Below are positions 7,497 through 17,773 of a stretch of 53,771 bases of DNA, piece after piece (position 1 is the first letter of the stretch; every line of letters starts with the position of its first letter). Position numbers and translations under genes: made by a program. The notes under the pieces were generated by a model. That model was given only the letters and a program-made list of their open reading frames with translations. It was not told the DNA's origin and ran no database searches. Origin of the DNA: Cyanobacteria bacterium CYA (GTDB lineage: Bacteria; Planctomycetota; Phycisphaerae; Phycisphaerales; UBA1924). The stretch is taken from assembly GCA_008363215.1 (NCBI GenBank), contig RHKP01000017.1:1-53771 (forward strand), in the 5' to 3' direction.

Positions 7497-8052
7497 GAGA
7501 CTGGAAGAAGCGCGTCAACTCATGCATGAATGGGTTCGGAACCCGGCGCTGCGGGTGCATATGGAGGCGGTGTCGATCTGCATGAAGGCGGCGGCGCTGC
7601 GGCATGAGCCGTCGATGTCGTTCGCCGACGTGGAGCGCTGGCAGGTGGCCGGCCTGCTGCACGACTTTGACTACGAGCGCCTGCCCGACGAGCACCCGGT
7701 TCCCGGCGTGGCGCATCTGCGCACTCTGGGCATTGACGAGGAGATTTGTGACGCGATCCTGGGACATTACAGCGAGAAGACGGGCGTGGGGCGGCAAACA
7801 CCGATGGCGCAGGCACTTTTTGCGGTGGATGAACTGGCAGGGTTCATTGTCGCCTGTGCCAAGGTGAGGCCTGACGGACTGGCGAGCCTGGAGCCGGGAA
7901 GTGTGGTGAAGAAGTTGAAGACGGCGAGTTTCGCGGCCGCGGTAAACCGCGGGGACATCGCCTGCGGAGTCACGGAGTTGGGCGTGGAGCCGAACGAGCA
8001 CATCGCGATGTGCATCGCGGCGATGCGCGGATGCGCGGAGGTGGCGGTGTGA
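7495..8052 (+). CDS. HD-domain hydrolase-like protein
   Basis: The 185-residue protein starts MRLEEARQLMHEWV, and an alpha-helical domain carries the HD motif LLHDFDYERLPDEHP (about residues 59-73). The further metal-binding His is in AILGHYSEKTGV. This matches the small predicted HD-superfamily hydrolases; the substrate is unknown. I chose the ATG at 7495 because family similarity begins there. An in-frame ORF upstream of it is antisense to the caspase-like gene. The start codons of this gene and the divergent caspase-like gene overlap. The structured argC leader begins right after its stop. Confidence 0.75.
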   Translation: MRLEEARQLMHEWVRNPALRVHMEAVSICMKAAALRHEPSMSFADVERWQVAGLLHDFDYERLPDEHPVPGVAHLRTLGIDEEICDAILGHYSEKTGVGRQTPMAQALFAVDELAGFIVACAKVRPDGLASLEPGSVVKKLKTASFAAAVNRGDIACGVTELGVEPNEHIAMCIAAMRGCAEVAV

Positions 8053-8139
8053 GGGATTCGACCTCTCATGACGAGTCGAGGATCTCGGGAGCGAGGCGGC
8101 GAGTTCGCCCGGCGGTTGGGATGATTTGACCTCAAAGTG

Positions 8140-8156
8140 GAACAATTCTCTTGTTC
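8140..8156. promoter_or_regulatory. Perfect 17-bp palindrome, operator candidate
   Basis: GAACAATTCTCTTGTTC is a perfect inverted repeat (6-bp arms, 5-nt centre) in the AT-richest part of the gap between the HD gene and argC. It is flanked by TTGACC at 8127-8132 and TTGACG at 8174-8179, which could serve as -35 boxes. It looks like a repressor site or a small hairpin; no regulator can be named. Confidence 0.4.
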
Positions 8157-8365
8157 AAACGTAGGTTTTGACGACAATACCTGGTGTTCGCAGAGCAAGG
8201 CTCTCCCGAGGCGGCGGAGAACCCGAGAGCTAGGGGGGCCAAGCGAAGCGACGACCGGAATTCCGGTCACCCCGGATTCCGGGCGATGAGCCCCGGGCGA
8301 CGGCCCGGGGGAAGGAGCCCGGCGGCGAACTGGTACAGGTCGCGGCGGCTGGGAGAGGCTCTTTC

Positions 8366-8382
8366 AGAAGGAGGTGATCCAG
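8366..8382 (+). promoter_or_regulatory. Extended Shine-Dalgarno complementary to the 16S rRNA 3' end
   Basis: AGAAGGAGGTGATCCAG contains 15 contiguous bases (8368-8382) complementary to the standard bacterial 16S rRNA 3' end; one extra A would make the match continue through AGAAAGGAGG. The other ribosome-binding sites visible in this window match only 4-6 bases. The GGAGG core is 7 nt before a GTG at 8382. Confidence 0.7.
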
Positions 8383-8420
8383 TGAAGATGTCTGACTGTA
8401 CGGGAGGGCTGCGCCGCTAA
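8382..8420 (+). CDS. Putative 12-codon leader peptide ending Arg-Arg
   Basis: Reading from the GTG at 8382 gives MKMSDCTGGLRR and a TAA stop. The GTG is at ideal distance from a very strong Shine-Dalgarno. An internal ATG at 8388 is also possible but is 13 nt from it. The last two codons are CGC CGC, and the TAA forms the loop of a hairpin. Because the next gene is argC, an arginine-sensing leader peptide is an attractive reading. Two Arg codons in a short peptide can also arise by chance, and the argC start is still 345 nt away. Confidence 0.4.
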   Translation: MKMSDCTGGLRR

Positions 8421-8493
8421 GCGGCAGGCCGACGGGTGTGCCGTCTGGTGCAGCCCGATTCACCGGTCAAACTCTTCGGAGATTGACACAACG

Positions 8494-8530
8494 CCCCCGT
8501 CCGGTGCTCCCGGACGGGGGTTTTCCGTTT
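8494..8530 (+). terminator. Strong intrinsic terminator in the argC leader
   Basis: CCCCCGTCCGG (8494-8504), loop TGCTC, CCGGACGGGGG (8510-8520), then TTTTCCGTTT. The stem is 11 bp with no mismatch. It lies between the short leader ORF and argC, so it is either the end of a separate small RNA or an attenuator. Confidence 0.85.
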
Positions 8531-8764
8531 CTGGCGCCAGTCGCAGGTCGCGAATCGGGAAAGGCGCCCGGGTGGAAGCGAGGGCGTGCGGGCCCGGGCT
8601 TCCCTCTGTCGGTCGTTTCGTCGTTCGAGTCCTGACCCATCATTTTCTTGCTTGCGCGTGGGGTTCGTTGACTCATTCTGCGAGCGAACAGCCCGCGCCG
8701 GCCGAAGATGACCCCTGCGTCATCCGGCATACGCTCTCTCAGGACCTGGAACACGAGAATCGTC

Positions 8765-9853
8765 ATGAAAAAGTCGCAAAGCAGTTCGGCAAAGTTCAAG
8801 GCTGCAGTCGTCGGCGGAACGGGCTACGGCGGGGCCGAACTCATCCGCCTGCTGCTGGCCCATCCGTCCGTTGCGCTGACGCGCGTCAGCAGCATTGACC
8901 AGATCGGGAAGCGTCTCGAAGACGTTCATCTCAGTTTGCACGACACAGGACTGACCTTCGAGGAGATTCCGCTCGAAGAGGTCGCACGAGGTGTTGACGT
9001 CGTGTTCCTCGGTCTGCCGCACAAGGTGCCTGCGAAAATGGCTCCGCAACTGGAGGCGTTGCCTTGCCGCGTCATCGACCTCTCGGGTGACTTCCGTCTG
9101 CGCGACGCGGGCGACTACGCCAAGTTCTACGGCGGCCCACACCCGCATCCGGAGCACCTCGACGGGCGCTGGGTCTTCGGGCTGCCGGAGTTGTACCGCG
9201 AGCAGATCGGCCGCGCCAGGCGCGTGGCCTCGCCGGGGTGCTTTGCGACCACGATCATGCTCGGCTTGCTCCCGCTGGCCAAGGCCGGGCTGCTCAAGGG
9301 TCCGGTGCAGACGGTTGCCTCGACCGGTTCTTCGGGCAGCGGCGCCTACGCCAAGGAGGGCACGCATCACCCGCTGCGAGCCAACAACCTGAAGAGTTAC
9401 AAGCACCTCTCGCATCAGCACACGCCGGAGATCACGCGCATCCTCAACGAGGCGGCAGATCTGGGCGGAAGGCGTCACAAGTTCACGCTGCACTTCATGC
9501 CGCGCTCGGCGCCGATGCCGCGCGGCATCCTCGCCACCAGTTTCGTCCGTCTGTCCGAAAGCACCACGGACGGGCAGGTCGAGTCGATCTACCGTGAGTT
9601 CTACGAGTCGGCGGCTTTCGTGCGCGTGCTGGGGACGGCGCGCACGGCCGAGGTGGTCGCGATCAAGGGCAGCATGTGGGTTGATCTGTCGTGGGCGATT
9701 TCCGAGCCTGACGGCGAGGGACGGCAACTGGCAGTTGACACGGCGCTGGACAACCTGGTCAAGGGCGGCGCCGGGCAGGCCTTGCAGTCCATGAACCTGA
9801 TGCTGGGGCTGCCGGAGCGCGAGGGCATCGATGCGCCGGCGCTGTGGCCTTGA
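8765..9853 (+). CDS. argC: N-acetyl-gamma-glutamyl-phosphate reductase (ArgC/LysY type)
   Basis: The enzyme reduces acetylglutamyl phosphate (or the LysW-linked equivalent) with NADPH in arginine biosynthesis. The Rossmann motif AAVVGGTGYGGAELIRLL is at residues 13-30, the catalytic Cys lies in ASPGCFATT, and a His-containing block reads THHPLRANNLKSYKHLSHQH. The 362-residue length is normal. I chose the ATG at 8765 (MKKSQSSS); the upstream in-frame ATG at 8708 only adds unconserved sequence. The substrate block is close to both ArgC and LysY, and no LysW-like gene is visible. Because argB follows 185 nt later, arginine synthesis is the better call. The leader upstream may control it. Confidence 0.87.
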   Translation: MKKSQSSSAKFKAAVVGGTGYGGAELIRLLLAHPSVALTRVSSIDQIGKRLEDVHLSLHDTGLTFEEIPLEEVARGVDVVFLGLPHKVPAKMAPQLEALPCRVIDLSGDFRLRDAGDYAKFYGGPHPHPEHLDGRWVFGLPELYREQIGRARRVASPGCFATTIMLGLLPLAKAGLLKGPVQTVASTGSSGSGAYAKEGTHHPLRANNLKSYKHLSHQHTPEITRILNEAADLGGRRHKFTLHFMPRSAPMPRGILATSFVRLSESTTDGQVESIYREFYESAAFVRVLGTARTAEVVAIKGSMWVDLSWAISEPDGEGRQLAVDTALDNLVKGGAGQALQSMNLMLGLPEREGIDAPALWP

Positions 9854-10038
9854 ACCTGCTGCGCTCTCCCGGGCAGATCGACGAACCTCGAACCGGGCGA
9901 GGGAAACCACGCGACTTTGCGGAGGGCAGAGAACCAGACTCCCCTCATCCGGCCTCGAAGACCCGGTCACCTGCTCCCCTCCGAGGAGAAGGCAGGATCT
10001 GAAGGGAACCCGATGGTTCGAGTGAAAGGAGTCGGAGC

Positions 10039-10896
10039 ATGGGTCGGGCTCATCCAACGGCGGTTCTGAAATTCGGGGGCGAAGTTGTCGCCGACACGAT
10101 GCGGCTGGTTGTCGCCATGCAGGAGGTTGGGCAACTGACTGATCGCGGGTGGCGCTTCGTGCTCTGCCACGGGGGCAACCCGCAGGCCAACGCGCTGACG
10201 GCTCGACTCGGGCTTGAGAAGAAGCAGGTCGGCGGACGGCGCATCACCGATGCACCCACGCTGCAACTGATGAAGCACGTGCTCGCCGGCGAGTGCAATG
10301 TCGATGTGGTGGCGGCCGCGGTGGGGCAGGGGCTGCGGGCCGTGGGAATCAGCGGCGTCAGCGCGGGGCTGGTCACTGCGCGGCGGCGCCCGCCGAAAGT
10401 CATGAGCGGGTGCGGGCCCGAGCCGATCGACTTCGGCTTCGTCGGCGACGTCACGAACATCGACACGAGTCTGATCGAGCACCTGTGGGACGGGGGGTAC
10501 ACGCCCGTGCTCAATACGCTGGGCATCAGCGAGGGCCCGAACGAATCGGGCGTGTGCGAGGTGTACAACATCAACGCGGACACGGTTTCGTCGGCGGTGG
10601 CGGCGTCGCTGCGGGTCGATCACCTGTTCCTGATGACCGGCGTGCCCGGCGTGCTGCGGGACAAGGACGACATGAGCACGCGGATTCCGCGCCTGACCGA
10701 GACCGAGGCGAGGCAGGCCATTGCCGGGGGCGTCATTGTCGGAGGGATGATCCCCAAGGTGGAGGAGGCGCTGTCGAACCTGGCGGCGGGGATCGGAGCG
10801 GTCCATGTGGTCGGGGCTGATGCGGGGGCGATCGTGGGGGAAGCCGCCGAGCCGGGGAGCGTGGGGACGGTACTGTTGTTGGACAACGAGGCGTGA
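10039..10896 (+). CDS. argB: Acetylglutamate kinase
   Basis: The enzyme phosphorylates N-acetylglutamate, the second step of arginine synthesis. The amino-acid kinase fold is clear: VLKFGGEV at the start, the nucleotide/glycine motif LCHGGNPQ (usually HGGGPQ), VGGRRITDAPTL, an INADTVSSAVAASLRVDHLF core, and GGMIPKVEEAL near the end. Length 285 is normal. An AAAGGAG lies upstream of the ATG. It follows argC on the same strand; the 185-nt gap shows no gene or clear terminator. Confidence 0.9.
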   Translation: MGRAHPTAVLKFGGEVVADTMRLVVAMQEVGQLTDRGWRFVLCHGGNPQANALTARLGLEKKQVGGRRITDAPTLQLMKHVLAGECNVDVVAAAVGQGLRAVGISGVSAGLVTARRRPPKVMSGCGPEPIDFGFVGDVTNIDTSLIEHLWDGGYTPVLNTLGISEGPNESGVCEVYNINADTVSSAVAASLRVDHLFLMTGVPGVLRDKDDMSTRIPRLTETEARQAIAGGVIVGGMIPKVEEALSNLAAGIGAVHVVGADAGAIVGEAAEPGSVGTVLLLDNEA

Positions 10897-10921
10897 GAGT
10901 GCAAAAGACTATATACTCACC

Positions 10922-10949
10922 TTGATATCCGGATTGTGCTGGTTATAGT
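10922..10949 (+). promoter_or_regulatory. Candidate promoter of nrfHA
   Basis: TTGATA (10922-10927) and TATAGT (10944-10949) are spaced by 16 bp, each one base from the sigma-70 consensus, 50 bp upstream of nrfH. Just downstream, ACACTTCAGTGT (10962-10973) is a perfect 12-bp palindrome near the expected transcription start, a possible regulator site. Confidence 0.5.
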
Positions 10950-10997
10950 GGATGGGCCTGAACACTTCAGTGTGAGAGGCGTCGCGGAGGGGGCAGC

Positions 10998-11504
10998 GTG
11001 TCAGACACTCCGGAAACGAGCAGGACGGGGCGCGAGGGGCGCGGGGGCGGCCGTGTGCCGCGCGTGCTGGCAGTGGGTTTGGCGCTCATGCTCGGGGTTC
11101 TGGGCGGTCTGGGCGCCTTTACGTTCGGGTATGGCGAGGGCGCGGCCTACCTGAGCAACGACCCGGCTGCCTGCACCAACTGCCACGTCATGCAGGGGTA
11201 TTTCGACACGTGGGTCAAGTCGAGCCACAGGAGTGTGGCGGTGTGCAATGACTGTCATCTTCCGCACCATTTCCTGGGCAAGTGGATCACCAAGGGGGAC
11301 AACGGGTTTTTCCACTCGCTGGCCTTCACGACCAATGACTTCCACGAGCCGATCCAGATCAAGGAGCGGAATGCGCGGGTGACGCAGGACGCGTGCCTGT
11401 ACTGTCACGGCGAGTTCGTGAACCACATGCTCCCGGCCCGGACCGGGGGCGACATGCTGCAATGCGTGCAGTGTCACGCCGACGTGGGACATTCCCAGCG
11501 TTGA
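10998..11504 (+). CDS. nrfH: NrfH, tetraheme quinol dehydrogenase of nitrite reductase
   Basis: NrfH is a NapC/NirT-family membrane cytochrome that takes electrons from the quinol pool and passes them to NrfA. One N-terminal membrane anchor ([20 protein letters not shown]) is followed by four CxxCH motifs: CTNCH, CNDCH, CLYCH and CVQCH. CTNCHVM matches the heme-1 CxxCHxM of known NrfH. The length is 168 residues. The GTG at 10998 is preceded by GGAGG at 7-nt spacing. nrfA follows 26 nt downstream. Confidence 0.93.
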   Translation: MSDTPETSRTGREGRGGGRVPRVLAVGLALMLGVLGGLGAFTFGYGEGAAYLSNDPAACTNCHVMQGYFDTWVKSSHRSVAVCNDCHLPHHFLGKWITKGDNGFFHSLAFTTNDFHEPIQIKERNARVTQDACLYCHGEFVNHMLPARTGGDMLQCVQCHADVGHSQR

Positions 11505-11530
11505 ACGACGATTGGACAGAGAGCCTGACC

Positions 11531-13216
11531 ATGCTTGAAGCGAAGAACGTCTCGGAGAGGGGCCGCAATCCGATTCGCGCCGGGCGCGTGGCGCTGCTGG
11601 CGCTGGTGTTTGTCGTCGCGGTGATCGGCACGCTGCTGGTGACCTGGGTGCTCGTCGTGATGTTCGGACACAAGCAGGCAGCCCGAACCCCGTTCGTCCG
11701 CATCGCCGAAGTCAATGAGATCTCCGTCGACCCTGAGCCGTGGGGACTCAACTGGCCGCGCCAGTTTGACGGTTGGAAGTCAACGGCGGGCGACAAGTTC
11801 TACGGCGGCAGCAGCGCGATGCCGCAGAGCAAACTGGACTCACATCCGTGGCTCAAGCGCCTGTATGCGGGGTATGCGTTCAGCATCGACTATCGCGAGG
11901 CGCGCGGACATGCCTACATGCTGTATGACCAGGGCGTGACCGAGCGTGTCACCAAGAAGCCGCAGGCCGGCGCCTGCCTGCACTGCCACGCCTCGACGAG
12001 CGTGCTGTATCGCAAGGTCGGGCTGGAGGCGATGGGCAAGCCGGCCGACGATGCGACCCTGGCGTCTGACTTCAATATGCCTGCGGTGATACGCGGGTTC
12101 AGGGAACTGAGTCAGAAGCCGTACGCCGAAGTGCAGTCCATGCTGCTGCAGATGCCTGACGGCACGCCGGGGGAGAACAAGCCGGTGTTCGAGCAGCCTC
12201 CGGTGGGCGGGTTCTCGGGCGAGATGGCCGGACAGCCGGTGCCCGAAGGTCACCCGGTCGTCGGCGAGGCACACCCTGTGTCATGCATCGACTGCCACGA
12301 TCCGGAAAGCATGGCGTTGCGCATCACGCGCCCGGGATTCATGCTCGGGATCGCCGCGTTGGCCGAGAGCGATGAGCCGCTGCCCCAGTTCGCCAGCATC
12401 GAGCGTTGGCGCCGGGGGGACCGGGCCGAGGCGTATGACCCCAACACGCTGGCGACGCGCCAGGAGATGCGATCGTTCGCCTGCGCCCAGTGTCACGTTG
12501 AGTACTACTGCGCCCCCAAGATGACGCTCGAGTTTCCGTGGTCCAAGGGGCTGAAGGTCGAGGATCTGGAGGCTCACTGGGAGGCGACGACGTTTCCCGA
12601 CGGCACAGCGTTCATGGACTTCAGGCACGGGGAGACGGGCGCTGCGATCTACAAGGTGCAGCACCCCGAGTTCGAGTTGTGGAGCCAGGGGGTGCACTCA
12701 CGCAGCGGAGTCTCGTGCGCCGACTGCCACATGCCCTACGAGCGTGAAGGGGCGATGAAACTGTCGAACCACACGGTGCAGAGCCCGATGCTCAACATCA
12801 ATAACGCCTGCCAGCAGTGTCACCACTTCAGCGAGAGCGAACTGCGGTATCGGGTGGAGGAAATCCAGTCGCGCACCCAGGCGCTGGTCGAACGGGCCGC
12901 AGGCGCCATGACCGACATGCTCGACGCAATCATGGAAGCCAAGGCCTCGGGCGCGACCAACGAACAACTGGCCTCGGTGTTTGAGTTGCAGCGCAAGGCG
13001 ATGTGGCGGCTTGATTACATCAGCAGCGAGAACTCGCGCGGGTTCCACGCCCCGCAGGAGGCGGCCCGCATCCTGGCTGAGTCGATCGACTACAGCCGCA
13101 GGGCGCAGTCGATGGCCATTCGCATCAGAGCCCCGCAGGCGCCGAGCACCGAAGGCCTGCCCGTCGAGCCGATCCGGGGCGTGACGCCGGAGGGCAAGCC
13201 ACCGACCGGAGGTTGA
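11531..13216 (+). CDS. nrfA: NrfA, pentaheme cytochrome c nitrite reductase (all-CxxCH type)
   Basis: NrfA reduces nitrite to ammonia with six electrons outside the cytoplasmic membrane. It has an N-terminal signal anchor (about residues 18-42) and five heme motifs: CLHCH (149-153), CIDCH, CAQCH, CADCH and CQQCH. The conserved active-site surroundings are present: [13 protein letters not shown] (Arg), CHVEYYC (Tyr) and QHPEFELW (Gln-His). The first motif is CxxCH where the classical enzyme has CxxCK, so the catalytic heme would have a His ligand in place of Lys, as in the minority CxxCH clade. Length 561. It forms an operon with nrfH. Confidence 0.93.
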   Translation: MLEAKNVSERGRNPIRAGRVALLALVFVVAVIGTLLVTWVLVVMFGHKQAARTPFVRIAEVNEISVDPEPWGLNWPRQFDGWKSTAGDKFYGGSSAMPQSKLDSHPWLKRLYAGYAFSIDYREARGHAYMLYDQGVTERVTKKPQAGACLHCHASTSVLYRKVGLEAMGKPADDATLASDFNMPAVIRGFRELSQKPYAEVQSMLLQMPDGTPGENKPVFEQPPVGGFSGEMAGQPVPEGHPVVGEAHPVSCIDCHDPESMALRITRPGFMLGIAALAESDEPLPQFASIERWRRGDRAEAYDPNTLATRQEMRSFACAQCHVEYYCAPKMTLEFPWSKGLKVEDLEAHWEATTFPDGTAFMDFRHGETGAAIYKVQHPEFELWSQGVHSRSGVSCADCHMPYEREGAMKLSNHTVQSPMLNINNACQQCHHFSESELRYRVEEIQSRTQALVERAAGAMTDMLDAIMEAKASGATNEQLASVFELQRKAMWRLDYISSENSRGFHAPQEAARILAESIDYSRRAQSMAIRIRAPQAPSTEGLPVEPIRGVTPEGKPPTGG

Positions 13217-13225
13217 GGGGCCCGA

Positions 13226-13620
13226 TCAGTGCACCCGCTCGAGATTCGCGTCTGAGGCCTCCAGCCCGGCATCCTGCGCGCTGAGCGCCAGTTGCATCCG
13301 GCTGGTGGTGTGCAGTCTCTGGTTGATCTCCCCGACACGATTCTCGACCGTCCCTGGATGAGCGGAAAAGCAACGTGCCGATCTGGCGGTTGGTCAGGCT
13401 CTGCTTGACCAGGGGAAGCATTTCAAGTTCGCGCGCACTGAGCACGTCGAGTATCATCGAGAAAGAGCCTGGCGCCGCGTCGGTTGACGAAGTGCACCAG
13501 CCCCTCGGAGTTCATGAGCGGCACAACCCTCACGGGATTGCTGCGCAACGCGTCGCACAGCGACTGACTGCCCGCGACCGCCGAGGATTTTTGTGTGGCA
13601 GACTCAGCACAGTGTACCAT
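13226..13620 (-). pseudogene. Broken PAS-LuxR (HTH) regulator
   Basis: From the ATG at 13620 the minus strand encodes a PAS-like segment (NPVRVVPLMNSEGLVHFVNR). This frame stops at about 13438. One base over, LDVLSARELEMLPLVKQSLT begins a LuxR-type HTH that runs to QIGTLLFRSS. A further shift continues it as TVENRVGEINQRLHTTSRMQ and ends at the TGA at 13226. All three parts are in the right order for a PAS-HTH response regulator, so I read two frameshifts in one gene. It lies convergent to nrfA and may be a dead regulator; sequencing errors are the alternative. Confidence 0.65.
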
Positions 13621-13857
13621 GAGTCCGGTTCTGCGCAGCGAGGTGCAGGATGCGCGACGGCGTGTATCCGATAATTTGTACCAGCGCCAGCCACAAGCGG
13701 GTGACCAGTCGGTCAAGAGGGGCGGCGGCCGGGGTGGTGGGAGCCCCTGCCCCCAATAGGTGGCATGGCGCCGCCCATGCCGCGGCGGACGCGGTGATTC
13801 TGCGCTTATCATCCGGGGCGCGTAGACCCCCCAAGCCCTGTCCATCGGGAGATTCGC
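13621..13857. other. Gap upstream of acnA
   Basis: Here I see no convincing gene. The minus strand may hold further decayed 5' sequence of the PAS-LuxR pseudogene. TTATCATCC at about 13806-13814 could be part of a promoter for acnA, with no good -35 partner. Confidence 0.3.
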
Positions 13858-16614
<2,757 letters not shown>

Positions 16615-16806
16615 AGAGCGAATCTCGATTGCCTCTTCGGGCTCTGGAACACCCACGTCTGCCGCGGGAACTGCTCGCCACGGATCGAGTCCTCGCGAAG
16701 GGGCCGGAGGAACTCGAACAAGCCGGCGGCCCGGCTGGCGGTTTCGCGGCTCCTCAACCGTCGCCTGCGTTCGTCGGGAGCGGCCTGACTGCCGTTGTTC
16801 GCCGCC

Positions 16807-17031
16807 ATGCTCTACGTCCGCCGGCGGGCATGCCGCGCGCCGGACCGCAAACTGCACGACAAGGCCGATGGGTTCAGGTGGCCGCGGCCGCTCAGGTGCA
16901 CCGCCGGCTCCGTGGTTCTCATGCTCGGCCCGCTCGTCGCCCTGGTCATGTACTGGGGCATGCTCGAACAACTGGGCAAGCACATCAAGGCCATGCTGGC
17001 CGGTCGCGACGTGCGGGCGGCTACTGTCTGA
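16807..17031 (+). CDS. Small hypothetical membrane protein
   Basis: A 74-residue ORF (MLYVRRRACRAPDRKLHDKA ...) has one hydrophobic segment, AGSVVLMLGPLVALVMYW, followed by a short basic tail. An in-frame TTG at 16795 is another possible start. It ends 1 nt before the GTG of the SRAP gene, which suggests translational coupling. I do not recognise the family. Confidence 0.4.
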   Translation: MLYVRRRACRAPDRKLHDKADGFRWPRPLRCTAGSVVLMLGPLVALVMYWGMLEQLGKHIKAMLAGRDVRAATV

Positions 17032-17032
17032 C

Positions 17033-17725
17033 GTGTGCGGGCGCTTCACCTACCGCTTCACCTGGGAGCAACTCCACCGGTTGATGAATCTCATCGACTG
17101 GCCGAGCGAGGAACTGCACGCACGCTACAACGTGGCGCCGACGCAGACGGCCCCGATCGTGCGTTCCGACGCGCGAGGGCGGCACGGGGTGATGCTCACC
17201 TGGGGTCTCGTGCCTTTCTGGGCCGGTGACGCGACGATCGGGCAGAAGATGATCAACGCACGGGCCGACGGCGTGACGAGCAAGCCCGCTTTCCGCGACG
17301 CGTTCCTCAAGCGGCGCTGCCTCGTGCCCATCAGCGGGTTCTACGAGTGGCAGAAGACCGGCGAAGCCAGACGCAAGCAGCCGTTCGTCATCGAGCGGAG
17401 CGATCAGCAGCCGTTCCTGCTGGCCGGACTGTGGGAGCGGTGGACGAAAGGAGAATCGCCGCTGGAAACGTTCACGATCATCACGACCGAGGCCAACGCA
17501 CTGCTCGAGCCGATCCACGACCGCATGCCGGCGATCATCGAGGCAAGCGATGCGGAGGCGTGGCTCAGCCCGTCGCACACCGACGCCGACGCGCTGCACG
17601 CCTTGCTCAAGCCGGCCGACCCGACGGGCTTCCGCTCGCGCCCCATTTCCACGCTGGTGAACAGCCCGAAGAACGACGAGTCGGCGATCCTCGACCAGAG
17701 CGGCGGCACGCTGTTCGGGCAGTAG
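17033..17725 (+). CDS. SRAP-domain protein (HMCES/YedK)
   Basis: SRAP proteins form a thiazolidine DNA-protein crosslink with abasic sites in single-stranded DNA and so shield them. The GTG at 17033 gives MCGRF, which places the catalytic Cys at position 2. The other family motifs follow: YNVAPTQTAP, MINARADGVTSKPAFRDAF, VPISGFYEWQKTG and IHDRMPAI with the active His. Length 230 is typical. Upstream in-frame ATGs would bury Cys2 and are rejected. Its place near ruvA fits a DNA-repair role. Confidence 0.92.
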   Translation: MCGRFTYRFTWEQLHRLMNLIDWPSEELHARYNVAPTQTAPIVRSDARGRHGVMLTWGLVPFWAGDATIGQKMINARADGVTSKPAFRDAFLKRRCLVPISGFYEWQKTGEARRKQPFVIERSDQQPFLLAGLWERWTKGESPLETFTIITTEANALLEPIHDRMPAIIEASDAEAWLSPSHTDADALHALLKPADPTGFRSRPISTLVNSPKNDESAILDQSGGTLFGQ

Positions 17726-17773
17726 CACGAGTCGTGCGCATCCATGTGCGATCGCGCGGTGTCGCGTGGTCGC

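Larger units (their letters stand above)
8180..8530 (+). ncRNA. Structured leader RNA upstream of argC, possible attenuator
   Basis: There is no long gene between 8053 and 8764, but the sequence folds strongly. In order there is a 16-nt palindrome at 8253-8268, a CCCCGGGC/GCCCGGGG stem near 8288-8312, and an extended Shine-Dalgarno at 8366-8382. These are followed by a short ORF (8382-8420), a three-way junction (8406-8456), a UUCG-capped hairpin (8466-8487) and a strong terminator (8494-8530). In the junction GGGCTGC pairs with GCAGCCC and encloses GCCGC-TAA-GCGGC and GACGG-GTGTG-CCGTC hairpins. Bases 8431-8438 (with one bulge) could instead pair with the 5' arm of the terminator. I do not recognise RNase P, tmRNA, SRP, 6S or a known riboswitch. 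Confidence 0.5.

Noticed and set aside
8366..8382. Fragment of a 16S rRNA gene (minus strand)
   Set aside because: The match to the anti-Shine-Dalgarno end stops after AGAAGGAGGTGATCCAG; the neighbouring bases do not continue as 16S.
8180..8530. RNase P RNA, tmRNA or SRP RNA
   Set aside because: None of the conserved cores (GAGGAAAGTCC and ACAG parts, tag ORF with tRNA-like ends, GGAAG/AGCA loop) could be found.
16868..17032. Longer N-terminus of the SRAP protein
   Set aside because: SRAP activity needs Cys at position 2, which fits only the GTG at 17033.
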